Origin: Spinacia oleracea
Lineage: Eukaryota; Streptophyta; Magnoliopsida; Caryophyllales; Amaranthaceae
Length of the DNA: 64,000 nucleotides
Direction: 5' to 3'
Assembly (NCBI RefSeq): GCF_020520425.1
Contig: NC_079487.1
Span: 5,069,501 to 5,133,500, forward strand
Shown here: piece by piece, positions 34,420 through 49,896 of the stretch
Numbering within the stretch: position 1 is the first letter of the stretch
Layout: each line of letters begins with the position of its first letter
Translations under genes and position numbers: made by a program
Notes under the pieces: model-generated
Databases searched by the model: none
Told to the model about the DNA's origin: nothing
The model's input: only the letters and a program-made list of their open reading frames with translations

Positions 34420-34533
34420 CTCGTTGAGGTTGTTGCACTTATTATAGAGTCAATTGTTGAAGCTGTTGAACCTATCTTGGAAGTACAAGAAGACCTTAAA
34501 GAATTTCACGAATGTGTAAAAGTTGATGCATGA
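34420..34533 (+). other. Short coding-like relic after the hAT MITE
   Basis: An open stretch reads VEVVALIIESIVEAVEPILE and then QEDLKEFHECVKVDA before TGA at 34531-34533. It starts exactly where the MITE ends, and a similar Val/Glu-rich run lies before the MITE, so the MITE may have split an old exon. Function unknown. Confidence 0.25.
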
Positions 34534-34708
34534 AGGTGTTAATTTCGGCATATGCCAAGTTTTCGGATTTTTCTATAATTACCACTTAAAAATTTCAATT
34601 ACCAAACTTATCACCGTATAATAAAAATCATTTCAAAAATTTGATTAAACTTTCAAAATTACTCCCACTTAAAAAAAAAAAAAGTGTTAACTTTTCCATT
34701 AAATGGTA

Positions 34709-35059
34709 CTCCTCCGTCTCTTTTTGTTTTTTACGTTTGGTATTTTGCACGCATTTTAACAATTAATTAATGTGCATTGATATTCTTCTAAGGTTTTATG
34801 AAAACGAGGAAAATTACGTTTATTTATAATATTTTCACTCTTATCAAAATTCTTATATTGGGAAAATGAGAAAAATTTAATGTCATAATGAAAAGTGTGA
34901 GACATTAAATGACCCAATGGATTTAATTGGTTAAAATAATAATTGTACGCAAATTTTAATAGAATATTAAATCATTTATGTATAATATAAAAGGAAATGT
35001 AAAGAACATTTTGGAACACCCAAAAAGGAAACGTAAAGAACAAAAAGAGACGGAGGGAG
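34709..35059. mobile_element. Stowaway MITE
   Basis: 351 bp with long inverted ends: CTCCTCCGTCTCTTTTTGTT on the left and CTCCCTCCGTCTCTTTTTGT (reverse complement) on the right, with TA flanks at 34707-34708 and 35060-35061. Non-coding and AT-rich inside. Confidence 0.85.
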
Positions 35060-35573
35060 TAATAGTTTTGAAAATTTAAACCAATTTAAGATTGGCATAC
35101 TAAAATCCAGATTCTGTTAAACAACTTTAACAGAAAGGTTAATTTGAGAGGTCTAGTGCCTTAATTCCTTGTGTAGCCTGTTGTCTTGTTTTAATTTAAC
35201 TGTTGTTGCTGCTGTTTGGTTGGGGCCTGTTGCCCTTTTTTTGGGTTTCTTGCAGTTTGTACTCTATGTTTATTTGGTTATATAAAAAACCCTAAACGTA
35301 TCAGTAAATAGATTGAACTCAATTTCTAACCACGATAAGATAAAGATTCTTGTATGCTTCGGCTTGTAAAGAATGCCTTCTGCATTAAATATAAATTAAA
35401 CAGTGAAGAAAAAAAAATTGGTTGCAGACAATAGAATTAGAAGGTATCAACCATAATTCCTGAAACAAAATTCCAAAACCATTCTCATGCTTGGGTTTAA
35501 AAGACACTGAATTCAACATACTAAGCAAGCAGTACTCCAAACAAAGACAATGCAGAACTGCAGATGATAAAAT

Positions 35574-37812
<2,239 letters not shown>

Positions 37813-37878
37813 GGCTTCGAAGCGGAGAAATGAGAAAATTACGGTGGAGAAGCAAGCAAAGGGTTTTGAATAGGAGGA

Positions 37879-37921
37879 ATTAGGGTTTTTATATATTTTT
37901 CGGGTTCTGTCAATATGGGCC
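37879..37921 (-). promoter_or_regulatory. RPL15 promoter: telo-box, TATA and TGGGCC motif
   Basis: Reading upstream of the ATG on the minus strand: the telo-box AAACCCTAAT (37878-37887), a TATATAAA stretch (about 37888-37896) and GGCCCA (37916-37921, a site-II-type TGGGCC). These motifs are established for coordinated expression of plant ribosomal-protein genes. Confidence 0.75.
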
Positions 37922-37929
37922 GGACTTAA

Positions 37930-39205
37930 GCCCGTTTCAGTATTCTTATACCCGGGAGACCAGGACTCTACAAGTTATTATAATATTATGTTAGTGTCAC
38001 TACAGAGTACTCACTTGTTAATTTGTTATCACTAATTAGGGCCCGTTTGGTATTAGTGTATCACGGATTCAGGTCAATTTCGTGTTTTTGGTAATTTAGT
38101 TTCAAAAGTCATAAGATTTAGATTGAATCATTAATTAAAAAATAATCATATTTATAGTAATTATGTTAGATTTTGAAAACTGACAACAAAAAACCGAAAA
38201 CTATTTTTTTGTGGTTTTTCACATTTTAGTTTTTAGTTTTGTAAAAAACAGAAAACAAAAAACGATAGGAAAAATTACATTAAATAATCCAAACTTTCGA
38301 CGATTTTCTGTTAATAATCCAACATTTCAATTATTATTTAATAATCTAACCTTTACACCCCATTCACTTTTATTGAACCCGAAAGACTGGTAAACGGCTA
38401 AGAAGGTTAACTTTTTTTTTTTCAACCTCCTTCTTCCTCCTCCTTTCTGCTTCCATAAGCTTGTCTGGTCTCACTTCCATTCTAGCCCTCTGATCTCTCC
38501 TCTCCCCCCTTCCAAATCGTGCCAGCAAGGTCAACCCCACCAGAAAACTCCTCGACTCCGTGAAACACCAACCCCACCCTTGAAACCCACTTTCTCCACC
38601 ATCGTCATCTTCATCTCCGACCACCTTTAACACCTATACCACATTCACGAGATGGGTCGTAACTCCAAAACTTGCGTCACCGTAACTCATCGCCTCCTGA
38701 AAACGTAGTCGCGCAACACTAGCGCAACTAGAACTCGCTGGAAAGTCGTGACCAAACCAGAAAAATTACCACTTTTGGAATTTAGGTACGAATTCGAGTA
38801 ATTGATGTTTAATTTCAAAAAATCAAGCTTATTAACAATTTAGCATATGAAATTAAAGATTTTATATGTAAACAAATCAAATTGGGGCTTGTGGTGGCAG
38901 TGGTGCTCTTGGTATAGACGGTGGCTGAAGAAGGTCGTGGTGGAGGCAGGAGGTGTGCGATGCGATGGTGCGTACACTGACAGAGGTATGTTGGAGGAGA
39001 GGAGAAATAAAGGGGTGTAGTTGTTGTTGGAGTTGCTATGCTTGGCGATGTTGCAAATGGCGTTGATCCTGTTGTTCATGTAGATGTTGTCATAAAAATG
39101 GTGATGATGGTGTTTCATTTGATGTTGCTGTGAAATTTTTTATTTAATAAACATTAAACTTTTTAAATCAAAATATTAATTAAACATTTAGAAAATAAAC
39201 AAACA
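37930..39205. other. Intergenic DNA, no gene supported
   Basis: A GGGCCCGTTTGGTATTAG start at about 38039 resembles the end of a Tourist/hAT-type MITE, but I found no matching opposite end. A His-rich small frame and a Glu/Arg-rich frame on the minus strand (38370-39118) show no recognisable domain and are not called. Confidence 0.4.
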
Positions 39206-39211
39206 ACTAAA

Positions 39212-40620
39212 TTATAAACAAACAGTCAGACCTTTCCTTGTCCGACTAGCAAGAACATGAGCTAGGTGAACCACTGATCTACTGACTTTGACACAAACCA
39301 CATAATCTAAAGAGGAAGCGAGTAATAAAATGTCTGAGATAACATGATGAATCCGAACATCCGCAAGGTTCGGGCTTATGAGAGCTTCAATAGCATTTTG
39401 GCAGTCTGATTTTATAACGACATTCCTGGAGATCTTAGCCGCATCCTTCAACCCTTCCCAAATCGCCAGACATTCTACTTGGAGATGACAGATGGCGCAA
39501 ACCCTCAATGACCCTCAAATATGGCTCTCCGTGTGTTTCTCACCTCGCAACCCACCGCGCTCCCCATTCCTTCTTACTTCTGGCCTTTAATCCCTTCTAT
39601 GCTGCATCCACGATGATACTGAAGTGTTAAGAAGAAACTGATTTTCCAAAAACCCATACCACCTTCCTATGGTACATATTTTGAGGCACAAGATTCAGGA
39701 CTCGAGCATCATCTTGTATAAGGCTAGCTGCCTAGTTCCATTTCCCCTTTCCTTCCTCAACAAGCGCCAAAATCCTTTCAGGGGAACAAGCAGCGCTTCT
39801 AAATACGACTTTATTCCTATGAAGCCAGAGAGACTACATGGTAGAAATAAATTCCACCACTCTCGATTCATCCTTTTTGTCCTTTTTGAAAAAGAAACAC
39901 AGGAAGTTTTTCAACCAATCTCTAATGTTGGAGGAATTCGCAGCTAAGGTATCAATCCCTAGGCTACTTGCCCTCCAAACATGGTTACTGATCGTGAAAT
40001 CCCGCAGTAAGTGACAATTTGTTTCCTTCTCCAGACCACACAGTGGATAAGTGTCATCCACCCGACTGATTCTCTTCTTAACATTGACCCTTGGGGACAA
40101 AGCTTTGTTGATCACCTTCTAGCAGAACAACTTCCATTTTGGCGCAATTTTTCTCTTCCATAACGCTGCCCATAAGGGGAAAGTATCCTGGAACTCTTGA
40201 TATTGCGCAAGGTACCAATAAGCATATTTAATAGAGAGTTCCCCATTTTCCGACTTGCCCCAGCAAAACCCATCAATCAAACCTTCTCTTGGTAACCTTG
40301 TTGCAAAAATTGCCTCTATTGACTATATATGTTGTGAACTCATTCCAAATCAACCCACACTTCTACGATGTATTGTTATTAGTAAGGTCCGCTACCCACT
40401 TGATGGGGTTTTCTTTGGATAGGCCCCATTGATGTCCATACTTCTCCCTTAACTTCAATTGTTTCCCCGTTACCAATTGTGCGTCGGAATCCTCCTTCCA
40501 GCTTAGCAATACTTTTGACCATCCTCCTAGCTGCCCAAGAGGCATTGTTCAATCTTACTCCTGAGTATCCTATCAAGACTGGGTCTGAACCATAATATGT
40601 TAAAAGTTACCAAAAACATA
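39212..40620 (-). pseudogene. LINE remnant: RT tail, zinc finger, RNase H
   Basis: Read on the minus strand from right to left, the LINE C-terminal domains are in order. RT end: LNNASWAARRMVKSIAKLEG, then IGNGETIEVKGEVWTS (about 40380-40570). RVT zinc-finger region: INKALSPRVNVKKRISRVDD, then CGLEKETNCHLLRDFTISN (39834-40115). RNase H-like domain: ECLAIWEGLKDAAKISRNVV, with KSDCQNAIEALIS, then SRSVVHLAHVLASRT (39212-39508). Several stops and frameshifts break it. It is distinct from the LINE at 17240-18690, which lacks the RNase H part. Confidence 0.8.
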
Positions 40621-40812
40621 TTAAAAAGTTATTGCTATATACATTAACTTTATTGCATAACGAGTACACGCAAAATCCTTTTGCTTTCACTTTCTTTATC
40701 AAAATCATCATTTCTTTTTCTCGTTAGCCCCCTCTACTCACCCTATCCTCTTCTTTGATCTTCTCTTTCACATGTGTACATTATTAATCATTGTCGTATT
40801 TCAAATTAATTA

Positions 40813-41069
40813 CTCCCCTGTTCTTAACTATTAGTCATGTTTTGACTTTTCAACTCGTTTCAACTCAATACTTAAACGTAAATATCTCCAAATATGTATG
40901 CCAAAAAAATATAAAATTTGATATTGTTATATTACACATTAAGACGAACAAAATAAGATCTCACATGAATATGTTTTGAAGTACGTATTGGAAAGAAATT
41001 AGAAGATACTCTTCAATTGTGAAGAGTGTCAAGATTCCAAATGGGACTAATATTCGAGAACAGAGGGAG
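40813..41069. mobile_element. Stowaway MITE
   Basis: Inverted ends CTCCCCTGTTCTTAACTATT (left) and CTCCCTCTGTTCTCGAATAT (reverse complement of right) both continue into TAGTC. TA flanks both sides (40811-40812 and 41070-41071). 257 bp, non-coding. Confidence 0.8.
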
Positions 41070-41071
41070 TA

Positions 41072-42213
41072 CAGTATTACATTTACTAAAATAAACACCA
41101 GAAATGACACGTGTTACTTCCTGGTGCAATTTTTTTCCGCCAATTTTTTTTTTATTCTTTTACTTCTTTTAATACATTACTTTTTTTTAGGAAACTAAGA
41201 TAGAAATGAAATAAAAATATAATTCAATTACCATAAATGTAACTACATAATCGATTATTGGAGGAAAGATGAATCAATATTATATTTTCCTTTATAATTT
41301 GATTTTATTTCGGTGTTATTATAACTTTTTAATTTGATAACAAATTTAAATAATATTAATGAATGGACTTCTAATGTTAGTTTAATGTTAATAATAATAC
41401 ATGGTGAGTACGTATGTTAACTGGAATCTCTATTATTTAAGCCAGCCGCTGAGGGCAATTTGGTAACAACACTTTTCGTGTCCCCCAACAAAAAGACAAA
41501 AATACCCTACCCGTTCTACAGTTATTTTCATTTACAAGCTCAGTTTCATTCCTAAAGGTCAAAACAATCTTAGTGGGCCCAAAACCACAATTGTGCAGCT
41601 GAATTGACTGTCATAATAACCTAAAAGCTTCATTGTTACAAGAAAATAGAGGAAATTAATTTGATAGAAATTAATTTTGAATGAAAAAATTAAATCAGGA
41701 AAGGAAATACTGAAAATTAGGGGAATATAATACAAACACAGAATAAAAAAACACAATTAATACAAAAAATGAAATTATTACAAATTATTTCAATTGCGAA
41801 ATCAAAAACTCCAGAAAACTTTATGTAAAACAAAAACTCCAGAAACAAGAAGAAAAAAACTCCATCACCAAAACCTCCATCACCGTTCTTTGTGAAGTCA
41901 CTCCCACACAAGTAAGTATCATTTTTCTCACGATTCCTTGCAAGAAAATAATAACAGAAATTAAACAATTTTATAATAATAATTCGTGATTTTTATGCAT
42001 AACCATAAAAAATAGTAATGAAACAATTAAATAAAATATAAGGTGTAATGATTTCTTATGGATTTTAATTAATTATTTCATGCATAAAACAAATGTTCTT
42101 TTTAAAGATTGTTGCATTGATTTATTTTGCAGATTTGAAAATATAAGGTATGTAATATTCATGCATTTATAGATTTTAATTAATTATTTTATATTTTAAT
42201 TTATGCATTTGGT
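41072..42213. other. AT-rich spacer, nothing recognised
   Basis: Very AT-rich, with only small unconserved frames. It ends at AAAAT (42214-42218), the probable left target duplication of copia element a. Confidence 0.5.
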
Positions 42214-42218
42214 AAAAT

Positions 42219-43641
42219 TGTTAGGTTATGACAAATATAAAACATATATTTCATGCGGAAAACCATAAAGCCAGGAATCCAAATTAATTGCCACATAGTC
42301 AATTAGCATAATCTAGGATACATGCATGTGACGCGTGCCTTCCCTAGCTGCTCCCGAACCGAACAAGAACAAGTTTAAGACTCCAAGTGTCGTCCCTCCG
42401 TAGATAGTCCACAGCACGTTCGGATCCGCCTTAGATTCAATTAACTATATGAATACTTGAGAATATGATATTCTAAATTGTGATTATTCATCACCTATTT
42501 ATAGGGTGGGATTATCGGAACTAGAAATCTACTAGGATTCAATTTATCTAATTCAATTAGAATTAGACTTAAATTAAACCTTTGTTTTTAGTGTTTAGTT
42601 AAACGACTAACTCTAGTGGATTTAGGAAAATAATCTAACCGGACAAATCCTAAGCAACCAAGGATTAAAGCTTGCACGAACACAACCACACGAACATACC
42701 ATAAGGGCGTTGTCCGCGCGTGCGGCCCAGCAGCGCTGGCGCGGCCCATGCGTGGGCGCGACCAGCCTGCTGCCTCGCCTTGGCTGAGCCTGGCCTCGCC
42801 TTGGCTGAGCCTGGCCTCGCCTTGCGCTTGGTTGGGCCTGCCTTGGTGGGGCAGGCTGTTTGCTTTGTGTTGCTCTCTTTGCGCGGGCTTCGCTAGGCGC
42901 GGGCCTAGCTTCGTGCTGGGATTTTCGTTTAGCAAGCTCGTCCGATGTTTATTTCGTACATCGCGCTTTCGATTCATTTTCTGATTCCGGAATTCATTTC
43001 CGATTCGAACAATATTTAATATTTCCGATTCCGGAATTAATTTCCGTTTCGAACAAATATTTAATATTTCCGATTCCGATAATCTTTCCGATTCCGGCAA
43101 TATTTCCGATTCCGGCAATATTTCCGTTTCCGGTAATATTTCCGATTCCGGCAATATTTCCGTTTCCGGTAATATTTCCGATTCCGGCAATATTTCCATT
43201 TCCGATAATATTATCCGATACGTACCATGTTTCCGTTTCCGGCAACATCTACGACTTGGATAATATTTATATTTCCGATACGATCCATATTTCCGTTTCC
43301 GGCAATATCATCGTTTCCGGAGTATTCATAATTTGCCTTTTGACGATTTCAGCTCCCACTGGAACCGAGATCCGTCGATTCCATATATCAATAAATGGAG
43401 TATTTAATTCACTTAAATACTTGATACGTTCACGTACTATTTGTGTGACCCTACGGGTTCAGTCAAGAGTAAGCTGTGGATTAATATTATTAATTCCACT
43501 TGAACTGAAGCGGCCTCTAGCTAGGCATACAGTTCACTTGATCTCACCGAATTATTAACTTGCATAATTAATTATTACTGAACCGTATTTATTAGACTTA
43601 GAATTGAATGCATACTTGGACCAAGGGCATTATTTCCTTCA
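42219..43641 (-). repeat. 3' LTR of copia element a (oldest nest member)
   Basis: On the plus strand it begins TGTTAGGTTATGACAAATAT and ends ATTATTTCCTTCA, followed by the complement of the PPT (43642-43652). At 1423 bp it is the most divergent family member here, with many substitutions and an expanded 18-bp array (about 43000-43330). It has no GC-microsatellite like that in D and f. Confidence 0.85.
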
Positions 43642-44703
43642 GTCTCCCACTTGTCCTTAGGGACAAGTGTGCATTGCCTAATTCCTTTGTCGCTTGATGC
43701 TTGCTCATGAACATAAGGTAAGAGTTGTCATCCTTATTATGTCCAGAGGTATTTCTCGGTTTCAGAGTTCAACTGATCAAATAAACAGATAATCATAACC
43801 TATGATTTATCTGAGCACGACCATGCATTTTATAGTTTCTAGCTCTCCGAGTGGCCTTGTACAACTTTCAGCATCTCATCTTGATTTATGAGAGGAGAAT
43901 CCCAATCTTGCGATCTTGAGATTAGACTTCGTTTGATAGGTGATTACCCGAGCGTTGCCGTTATAGCCTCCTTTTACGGTGCGACGGTTGATAATGTCAA
44001 AGTAACCAGTTCTCAAGCAAGTAATCTCAAATCACTCAGGTATTGAGGATTAGTGTCTAATAATTTTAATGAAATTTACTTATGACATATTTTCATCTCT
44101 TACAGTAAAGTTTCATAGGTTAGTCCGATACTAGTCTTCTTAAAGTAAGTATCTATGCAAATGATTGTGACATTGACATGTCCACATAGTTCAAGAAACA
44201 GAACTACTAGTCATCTTGCATTCTAGTCGTTTAGCATTTTCTATGCATCCACCTTTATAGAAAACTTCCGAACAGGGACCTTTTTCAACTTTTGACATTC
44301 AAGTTCACTTGATAGACATTTCTTAGTCACAGGACTGGTCCTGACAGTCTATCTTGAATATATCGTCAAATTGAAGCGACTCATCATTTAATAAACCACA
44401 AATTAAATGGAAAAATGAATTCTATTCATTTATATGAATGGTTAACCAATAACGTTTTAAAAAGTATTAAACTCTAAAACTTTAAAACATTAAATAAGGA
44501 CATCAAAACCATTCTCCAACATGCTTGATTCCCATAGCTGCAGTGTGCGAGTTGTGCTTCGTCTGCGGCAGAGGTTTAGTTAATGGATCTGAGATGTTGT
44601 CGTCAGTTCCAATCTTGCTGATCTCGACTTCTTTTATTTCAACGAACTCTCGTAGAAGGTGAAATCTTTGAAGTACATTCTTTACTCTTTGGTGGTGTCT
44701 TGG
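43642..44703 (-). mobile_element. 3' internal end of copia element a
   Basis: Follows LTR a and matches the 3' non-coding region of elements 1, c and D. It ends abruptly at 44703 inside the RNase H coding end, where a new LTR (44704) begins. The rest of element a must lie beyond the nested insertions, outside this window. Confidence 0.8.
44503..44703 (-). pseudogene. Copia pol C-terminus of element a (cut)
   Basis: The minus strand reads PRHHQRVKNVLQRFHLLREF, then EISKIGTDDNISDPLTKPL and MGIKHVGEWF, with TGA at 44503-44505. It closely matches the last residues of the element D polyprotein. It is cut at 44703 by the insertion of element b, just after the HHQRVK motif. Confidence 0.85.
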
Positions 44704-44817
44704 TGTTAGGTTATGATACATATGACAATTCATAAATCATGCGGAAAAACCATATAGCCAGGAAAGAATATTATTTACACATAATCATTTAGCATAGAAT
44801 AGATGCATACATGTTGT
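44704..44817 (-). repeat. LTR start of copia element b (fragment)
   Basis: 114 bp identical in type to other family LTR ends (TGTTAGGTTATGATACATAT), broken at 44817 by insertion of element c. TGGTG at 44699-44703 would be b's left target duplication. The rest of b lies outside the window. Confidence 0.8.
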
Positions 44818-46215
44818 TGTTAGGTTATGATACATATGACAATTCATAAATCATGCGGAAAAACCATAAAGCCAGGAAAGCATATTATTTACACATAATC
44901 ATTTAGCATAGTTTAGATGCATACACTTTGTTGCGTGCCTTCCCTAGCTGCGCCCGAACCGAACAAGAACAAGTCTTTAGGACTCCAAGTGTCGTCCCTC
45001 CGTAGATAGTCCACAACACGTCCGGATCCGCCTTAAGCTTGACCAACTAGGATCGCCCTTAAGGTACTTAGAATTTTCGGCACATATAGGCAATTGTATG
45101 ACTGAATTTTTGCTCTCAAAAATCACTTTTAATACTTGAATACTCTATACAAAATAATGACCCTAGGCCTTTATTTATAGAGGTATGGAAAGGGAATTGT
45201 AATCCTATTAGGATACGAATTAATTAAACTAGAATCCTAATAGAATTCTTATTTAATTAATTCATCCTTTTAGGTTTAGGAAATTAATCATATGTCGAAA
45301 CCTGATAGCTTTAGGATTCGTATAGCACACAAACACACACACGCACGCACAGCAGCCCACGAGGGGCGCCATGCGCGCGCGCGCAGCCCGCGAGCTCGCA
45401 GCCCATTGCCACGAGGCCCACACGCTGCCGCAGCGTTGGCGCGCGCTGGGCCTGCCTTGCGGTGGGCCTGGCGCAGCCTTGGCTGGTGCGTTGTGGCGCG
45501 CTGGCTTGCTGGGCGATGGCCCGGCTTCGTGCTGGGCCTTCGTCTGGCAGGCCTCGTCCGATGCTAATTCGTACGATACGCTTCCGATTAATTTCCCGAT
45601 TCCGGAATTCATTTCCGATACGAACAATATTTAATATTTCCGATTCCGGAATTAATTTCCGTTTCGAACAAATATTTAATATTTCCGTTTCCGGAATTAT
45701 TTTCCGATTCCGGCAATATTTCCGACTCTGACAATATTTCCGTTTCCGGCAATATTTCCGAATCCGGCAATATTTCCATTTCCGATAATATTTTCCGATA
45801 CGTACCATGTTTCCGTTTCCGGCAACATCTACGACTTGGATAATATTTATATTTCCGATACGATCCATATTTCCGTTTCCGGCAATATAATCGTTTCCAG
45901 AGCATTCATTTCTTGCCTGTGACGATCTCAGCTCCCACTGAAACCAAGATCCGTCGATTCCGAATATCCATAGATGGAGTATTTAATGCCATTAAATACT
46001 TGATCCATTTACGTACTATTTGTGTGACCCTACGGGTTCAGTCAAGAGTAAGATGTGGATTAATATCATTAATTCCACTTGAACTGAAGCGGCCTCTAGC
46101 TAGGCATTCAGCTCACTTGATCTCACTGAATTATTAACTTGTTAATTAATACTGAACCGCATTTATTAGACTTAACATAGAATGCATACTTGGACCAAGG
46201 GCATTATTTCCTTCA
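44818..46215 (-). repeat. 3' LTR of copia element c
   Basis: 1398 bp, TGTTAGG to CCTTCA on the plus strand, followed by the PPT complement (46216-46226). It contains the 18-bp U3 array (about 45600-45900), a GC-rich segment with CGCGCGCGCAGCC (45370-45480), and a TATA box near 45170. Confidence 0.88.
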
Positions 46216-47652
46216 GTCTCCCACTTGTCCTTAAGGACAAGTGTGCATTTCCTAATTCCTTTGTCGCTCGATGCTTGCTCTTGAACATAAGGTAAGAGTT
46301 GTCATCCTTATTATGTCCGGAGGTGTTCCTCGGTTTCAAAGTTCAACTGATCAAATAAACAGATAATCATAGCCTATGATTCATCCGAGCACGGCCATGC
46401 ATTTCACAGTTTCTAGCTCTCCGAGTAGCCTTGTACAACTTTTAAGCATCTCATCCCAACTTATGGGAGGGCAATCCCAATCTTGCGATCTTGAGATTAG
46501 ACTTCGTTTGATAGGTGATTACCTGAGCGTTGCCTTTATAGCCTTCTTTTACGGTGCGACGGTTGGTCAACGTCAAAGCAACCAGTTCTCAAACAAGTAA
46601 TCTCAAATCACTCAGGTATTGAGGATTTAGTGTCTAATAATTTTAATGAAATTTACTTATGACAGATTTTCATCTCTTACAGTAAAGTTTCATAGGTCTT
46701 GTCCGATACTAGTCTTCCCAAAGTAAGTATCTATGCAAATGATTATGACATTGCCATGTCCACATAGTTCAAGAAACAGAACTACTAGTCATCTTGCATT
46801 CTAATCGTCTAACGTTTTCTATGCGTCCAATTTTATAGAAAACTCCGACTAGGGACCATTTTCAACCTTTGACATTCAAGTTCACTTGATAGACATTTCT
46901 TAGTCACAGGACTGGTCCTGACAGTCTATCTTGAATATATCGTCAAATTGAAGGGACTCATCATTTAATACTAAACCAAGTTAAATGGAATATGAAAATA
47001 CATTTCATATATGATAAATGTTCAACCCCATTGTTTTACAACCATGGGCCTCAAACCCATCTTTAAAACAGTTCATGGAATTCAAAGCTATGCTTGATTT
47101 CCAGTGCTACAACGTGAGTGTTGCTTCTCACTTGTTGCATAGGTTTAGTTATCACGTTTTGCCAATCTTAAAATCCTTTTCATCGAATGTTCTTCGAGAT
47201 ATGATGATAAGAACTTTTGAGTATGTTTATTTTGTGATCTAGTCTTTCTTGCTACATTAGTGGTTCTACGCATTTTGCAATGAAGAACTATTAAGTCAAC
47301 AGACATGTGATCTTCCCAAGTTCAATGAAGAACTCATATAAACAACTCTATTTTATTGCTTCTTAGGCAATAATTACTTTTACTTCAACTGTATAGGTTG
47401 CTAGTGATGCTTTGTTTGGATCTACTTATCCAAGCAGTTCACAGATATGTGGAAGACTCTCCAACTATATCTTAGAACATAGAAATTATTATTTTAATTT
47501 CCCACGCAACAACTCATGGTCTTCAATCCATGTTGCCATTTCAAAACACGATGCTCTTTAGCTCGTCCTTGTCAATGGTTAACTCCAAAGGGTCTTGCTT
47601 GATCCTTTGCCAGTGTTTATGCGTGTAGCATCAATATTTAGCATATCTTTAT

Positions 47653-49032
47653 TGTTAGGTTATGATACATATGACAATTCATAAATCATGCGGAAAAACC
47701 ATAAACCCAGGAAAACATATTATTTACACATAATCATTTAGCATAGAATAGATGCATACTCTTTGTTGCGTGCCTTCCCTAGCTGCGCCCGAACCGAACA
47801 AGAACAAGTCTTTAGGACTCCAAGTGTCGTCCCTCCGTAGATAGTCCACAGCACGTCCGGATCCGCCTTAAGATTGACCAACTAGAATCGCCCTTAAGGT
47901 ACTAGAAAATTTCGGCAATTTGAGCAAGATGTGTGTTTGAATTTTCTCTCAAAAACTCACTTTGAATACTTTGAAACTTGTGTTATAAATTGTGAGCCCT
48001 AGCCTCATATTTATAGCGGTATGGAAAGGGAATCGAAATCCTATTCAGATACAAATTAATCAAACCTAGAATCCTACAAGAACTCTAATTTAATTAATTT
48101 ATCAATTAGAATTAGGAATTTAATCATTAACCGAACTCTGCATGTTTTAGGAAACGTGCACGAACACAAACACTTGCACACACACGCACGACAGCCACGA
48201 TGGGCCTCATGCGTGCGCGCGAGCAGCAGCCCACTCAGCGCCCGCGCGCGCTGCGCGCTGCGCGCTGCGCGCTGTGCGCAGCCTGCTGGGCCTGGCCTTG
48301 CTGTTTGTGCGGCGCGCTTGGCTTGCTGGGCGATGGCCTGGCTTCGTGCTGGGCCTCGTCCGACAGGCCTCGTCCGATGCTTATTCGTACGATGCGCTTC
48401 CGATTAAATTTTCCGATTCCGGAATTCATTTCCGATACGAACAATATTTAATATTTCCGATTCCGGAATTAATTTCCGTTTCGAACAAATATTTAATATT
48501 TCCGTTTCCGGAATTATTTTCCGATTCCGGTAATATTTCCGATTCTGACAATATTTCCGTTTCCGGCAATATTTCCGATTCTGGCAATATTTCCATTTCC
48601 GATAATATTTTCCGATACGTACCATGTTTCCGTTTCCGGCAACATCTACGACTTGGATAATATTTATATTTCCGATACGATCCATATTTCCGTTTCCGGC
48701 AATATCATCGTTTTCGGAGTATTCATTTCTTGCCTGTGACGATCTTAGCTCCCACTGAAACCAAGATCCGTCGGTTCCGAATATTCATAGATAGAGTATC
48801 TAATGCCATTAGATACTTGATCCGTTTACGTACTATTTGTGTGACCCTACGGGTTCAGTCAAGAGTAAGCTGTGGATTAATATCATTAATTCCACTTGAA
48901 CTGAAGCGGCCTCTAGCTAGGCATTCAGCTCACTTGATCTCACTGAATTATTAACTTGTCAATTAATACTAAACCGCATTCATTAGACTTAACATAGAAT
49001 GCATACTTGGACCAAGGGCATTATTTCCTTCA
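47653..49032 (-). repeat. 3' LTR of copia element D
   Basis: 1380 bp, TGTTAGG to CCTTCA on the plus strand, followed by the PPT complement. It holds the 18-bp U3 array (48415-48720), a short GCGCTGCGCGCTG run (48240-48285) and a TATA box near 48015. It has a segment with CACACACGCACGACAGCC that the partner LTR lacks. Confidence 0.93.
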
Positions 49033-49043
49033 GTCTCCCACTT
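49033..49043 (-). other. Polypurine tract of element D
   Basis: The plus strand reads GTCTCCCACTT directly after the left LTR (AAGTGGGAGAC on the minus strand), identical to that of element 1. Confidence 0.8.
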
Positions 49044-49896
49044 GTCCTTAGGGACAAGTGTGCATTTCCTAATTCCTTTGTCGCTCGATGCTTGCTCTTG
49101 AACATAAGGTAAGAGTTGTCATCCTTATTATGTCCAGAGGTGTTCCTCGGTTTCAGAGTTCAACTGATCAAATAAACAGATAATCATAGCCTATGATTCA
49201 TCCGAGCACGGCCATGCATTTCACAGTTTCTAGCTCTCCGAGTGGCCTTGTACAACTTTTAAGCATCTCATCCCGATTTATGGGAGGACAATCCCAATCT
49301 TGCGATCTTGAGATTAGACTTCGTTTGATAGGTGATTACCTGAGCGTTGCCTTTATAGCCTCCTTTTACGGTGCGACGGTTGGTCAACGTCAAAGCAACC
49401 AGTTCTCAAACAAGTAATCTCAAATCACTCAGGTATTGAGGATTTAGTGTCTAATAATTTAATGAAATTTACTTATGACAGACTTTCATCTCTTACAGTA
49501 AAGTTTCATAGGTCTTGTCCGATACTAGTCTTCCCAAAGTAAGTATCTATGCAAATGATTATGACATCGCCATGTCCACATAGTTCAAGAAACAGAACTA
49601 CTAGTCATCTTGCATTCTAATCGTCTAACGTTTTCTATGCGTCCAATTTTATAGAAAACTCCGATTAGGGACCATTTTCAACCTTTGACATTCAAGTTCA
49701 CTTGATAGACATTTCTTAGTCACAGGACTGGTCCTGACAGTCTATCTTGAATATATCGTCAAGTTGAAGGGACTCATCATTTAATAAACCACAAATTAAA
49801 TGGAAAAATGAATTCTTTTCATTTATTGTGAATGATTAACCAATAATGTTTTACAAAGATTTAAACTCTAAAACTTTAAAACATTAAACAGAGACA

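Noticed and set aside
34420..34533. Short Val/Glu-rich frame as a real gene
   Set aside because: Too short, starts at a transposon edge, and no family is recognised. Kept only as a low-confidence relic.
38370..39118. Small minus-strand frames (Glu/Arg-rich and His-rich)
   Set aside because: No domain, no splice structure and no promoter motif that I can support.
43000..43330. Regularly spaced repeats that could be mistaken for a CRISPR array
   Set aside because: Units are head to tail with no unique spacers, inside a plant LTR.
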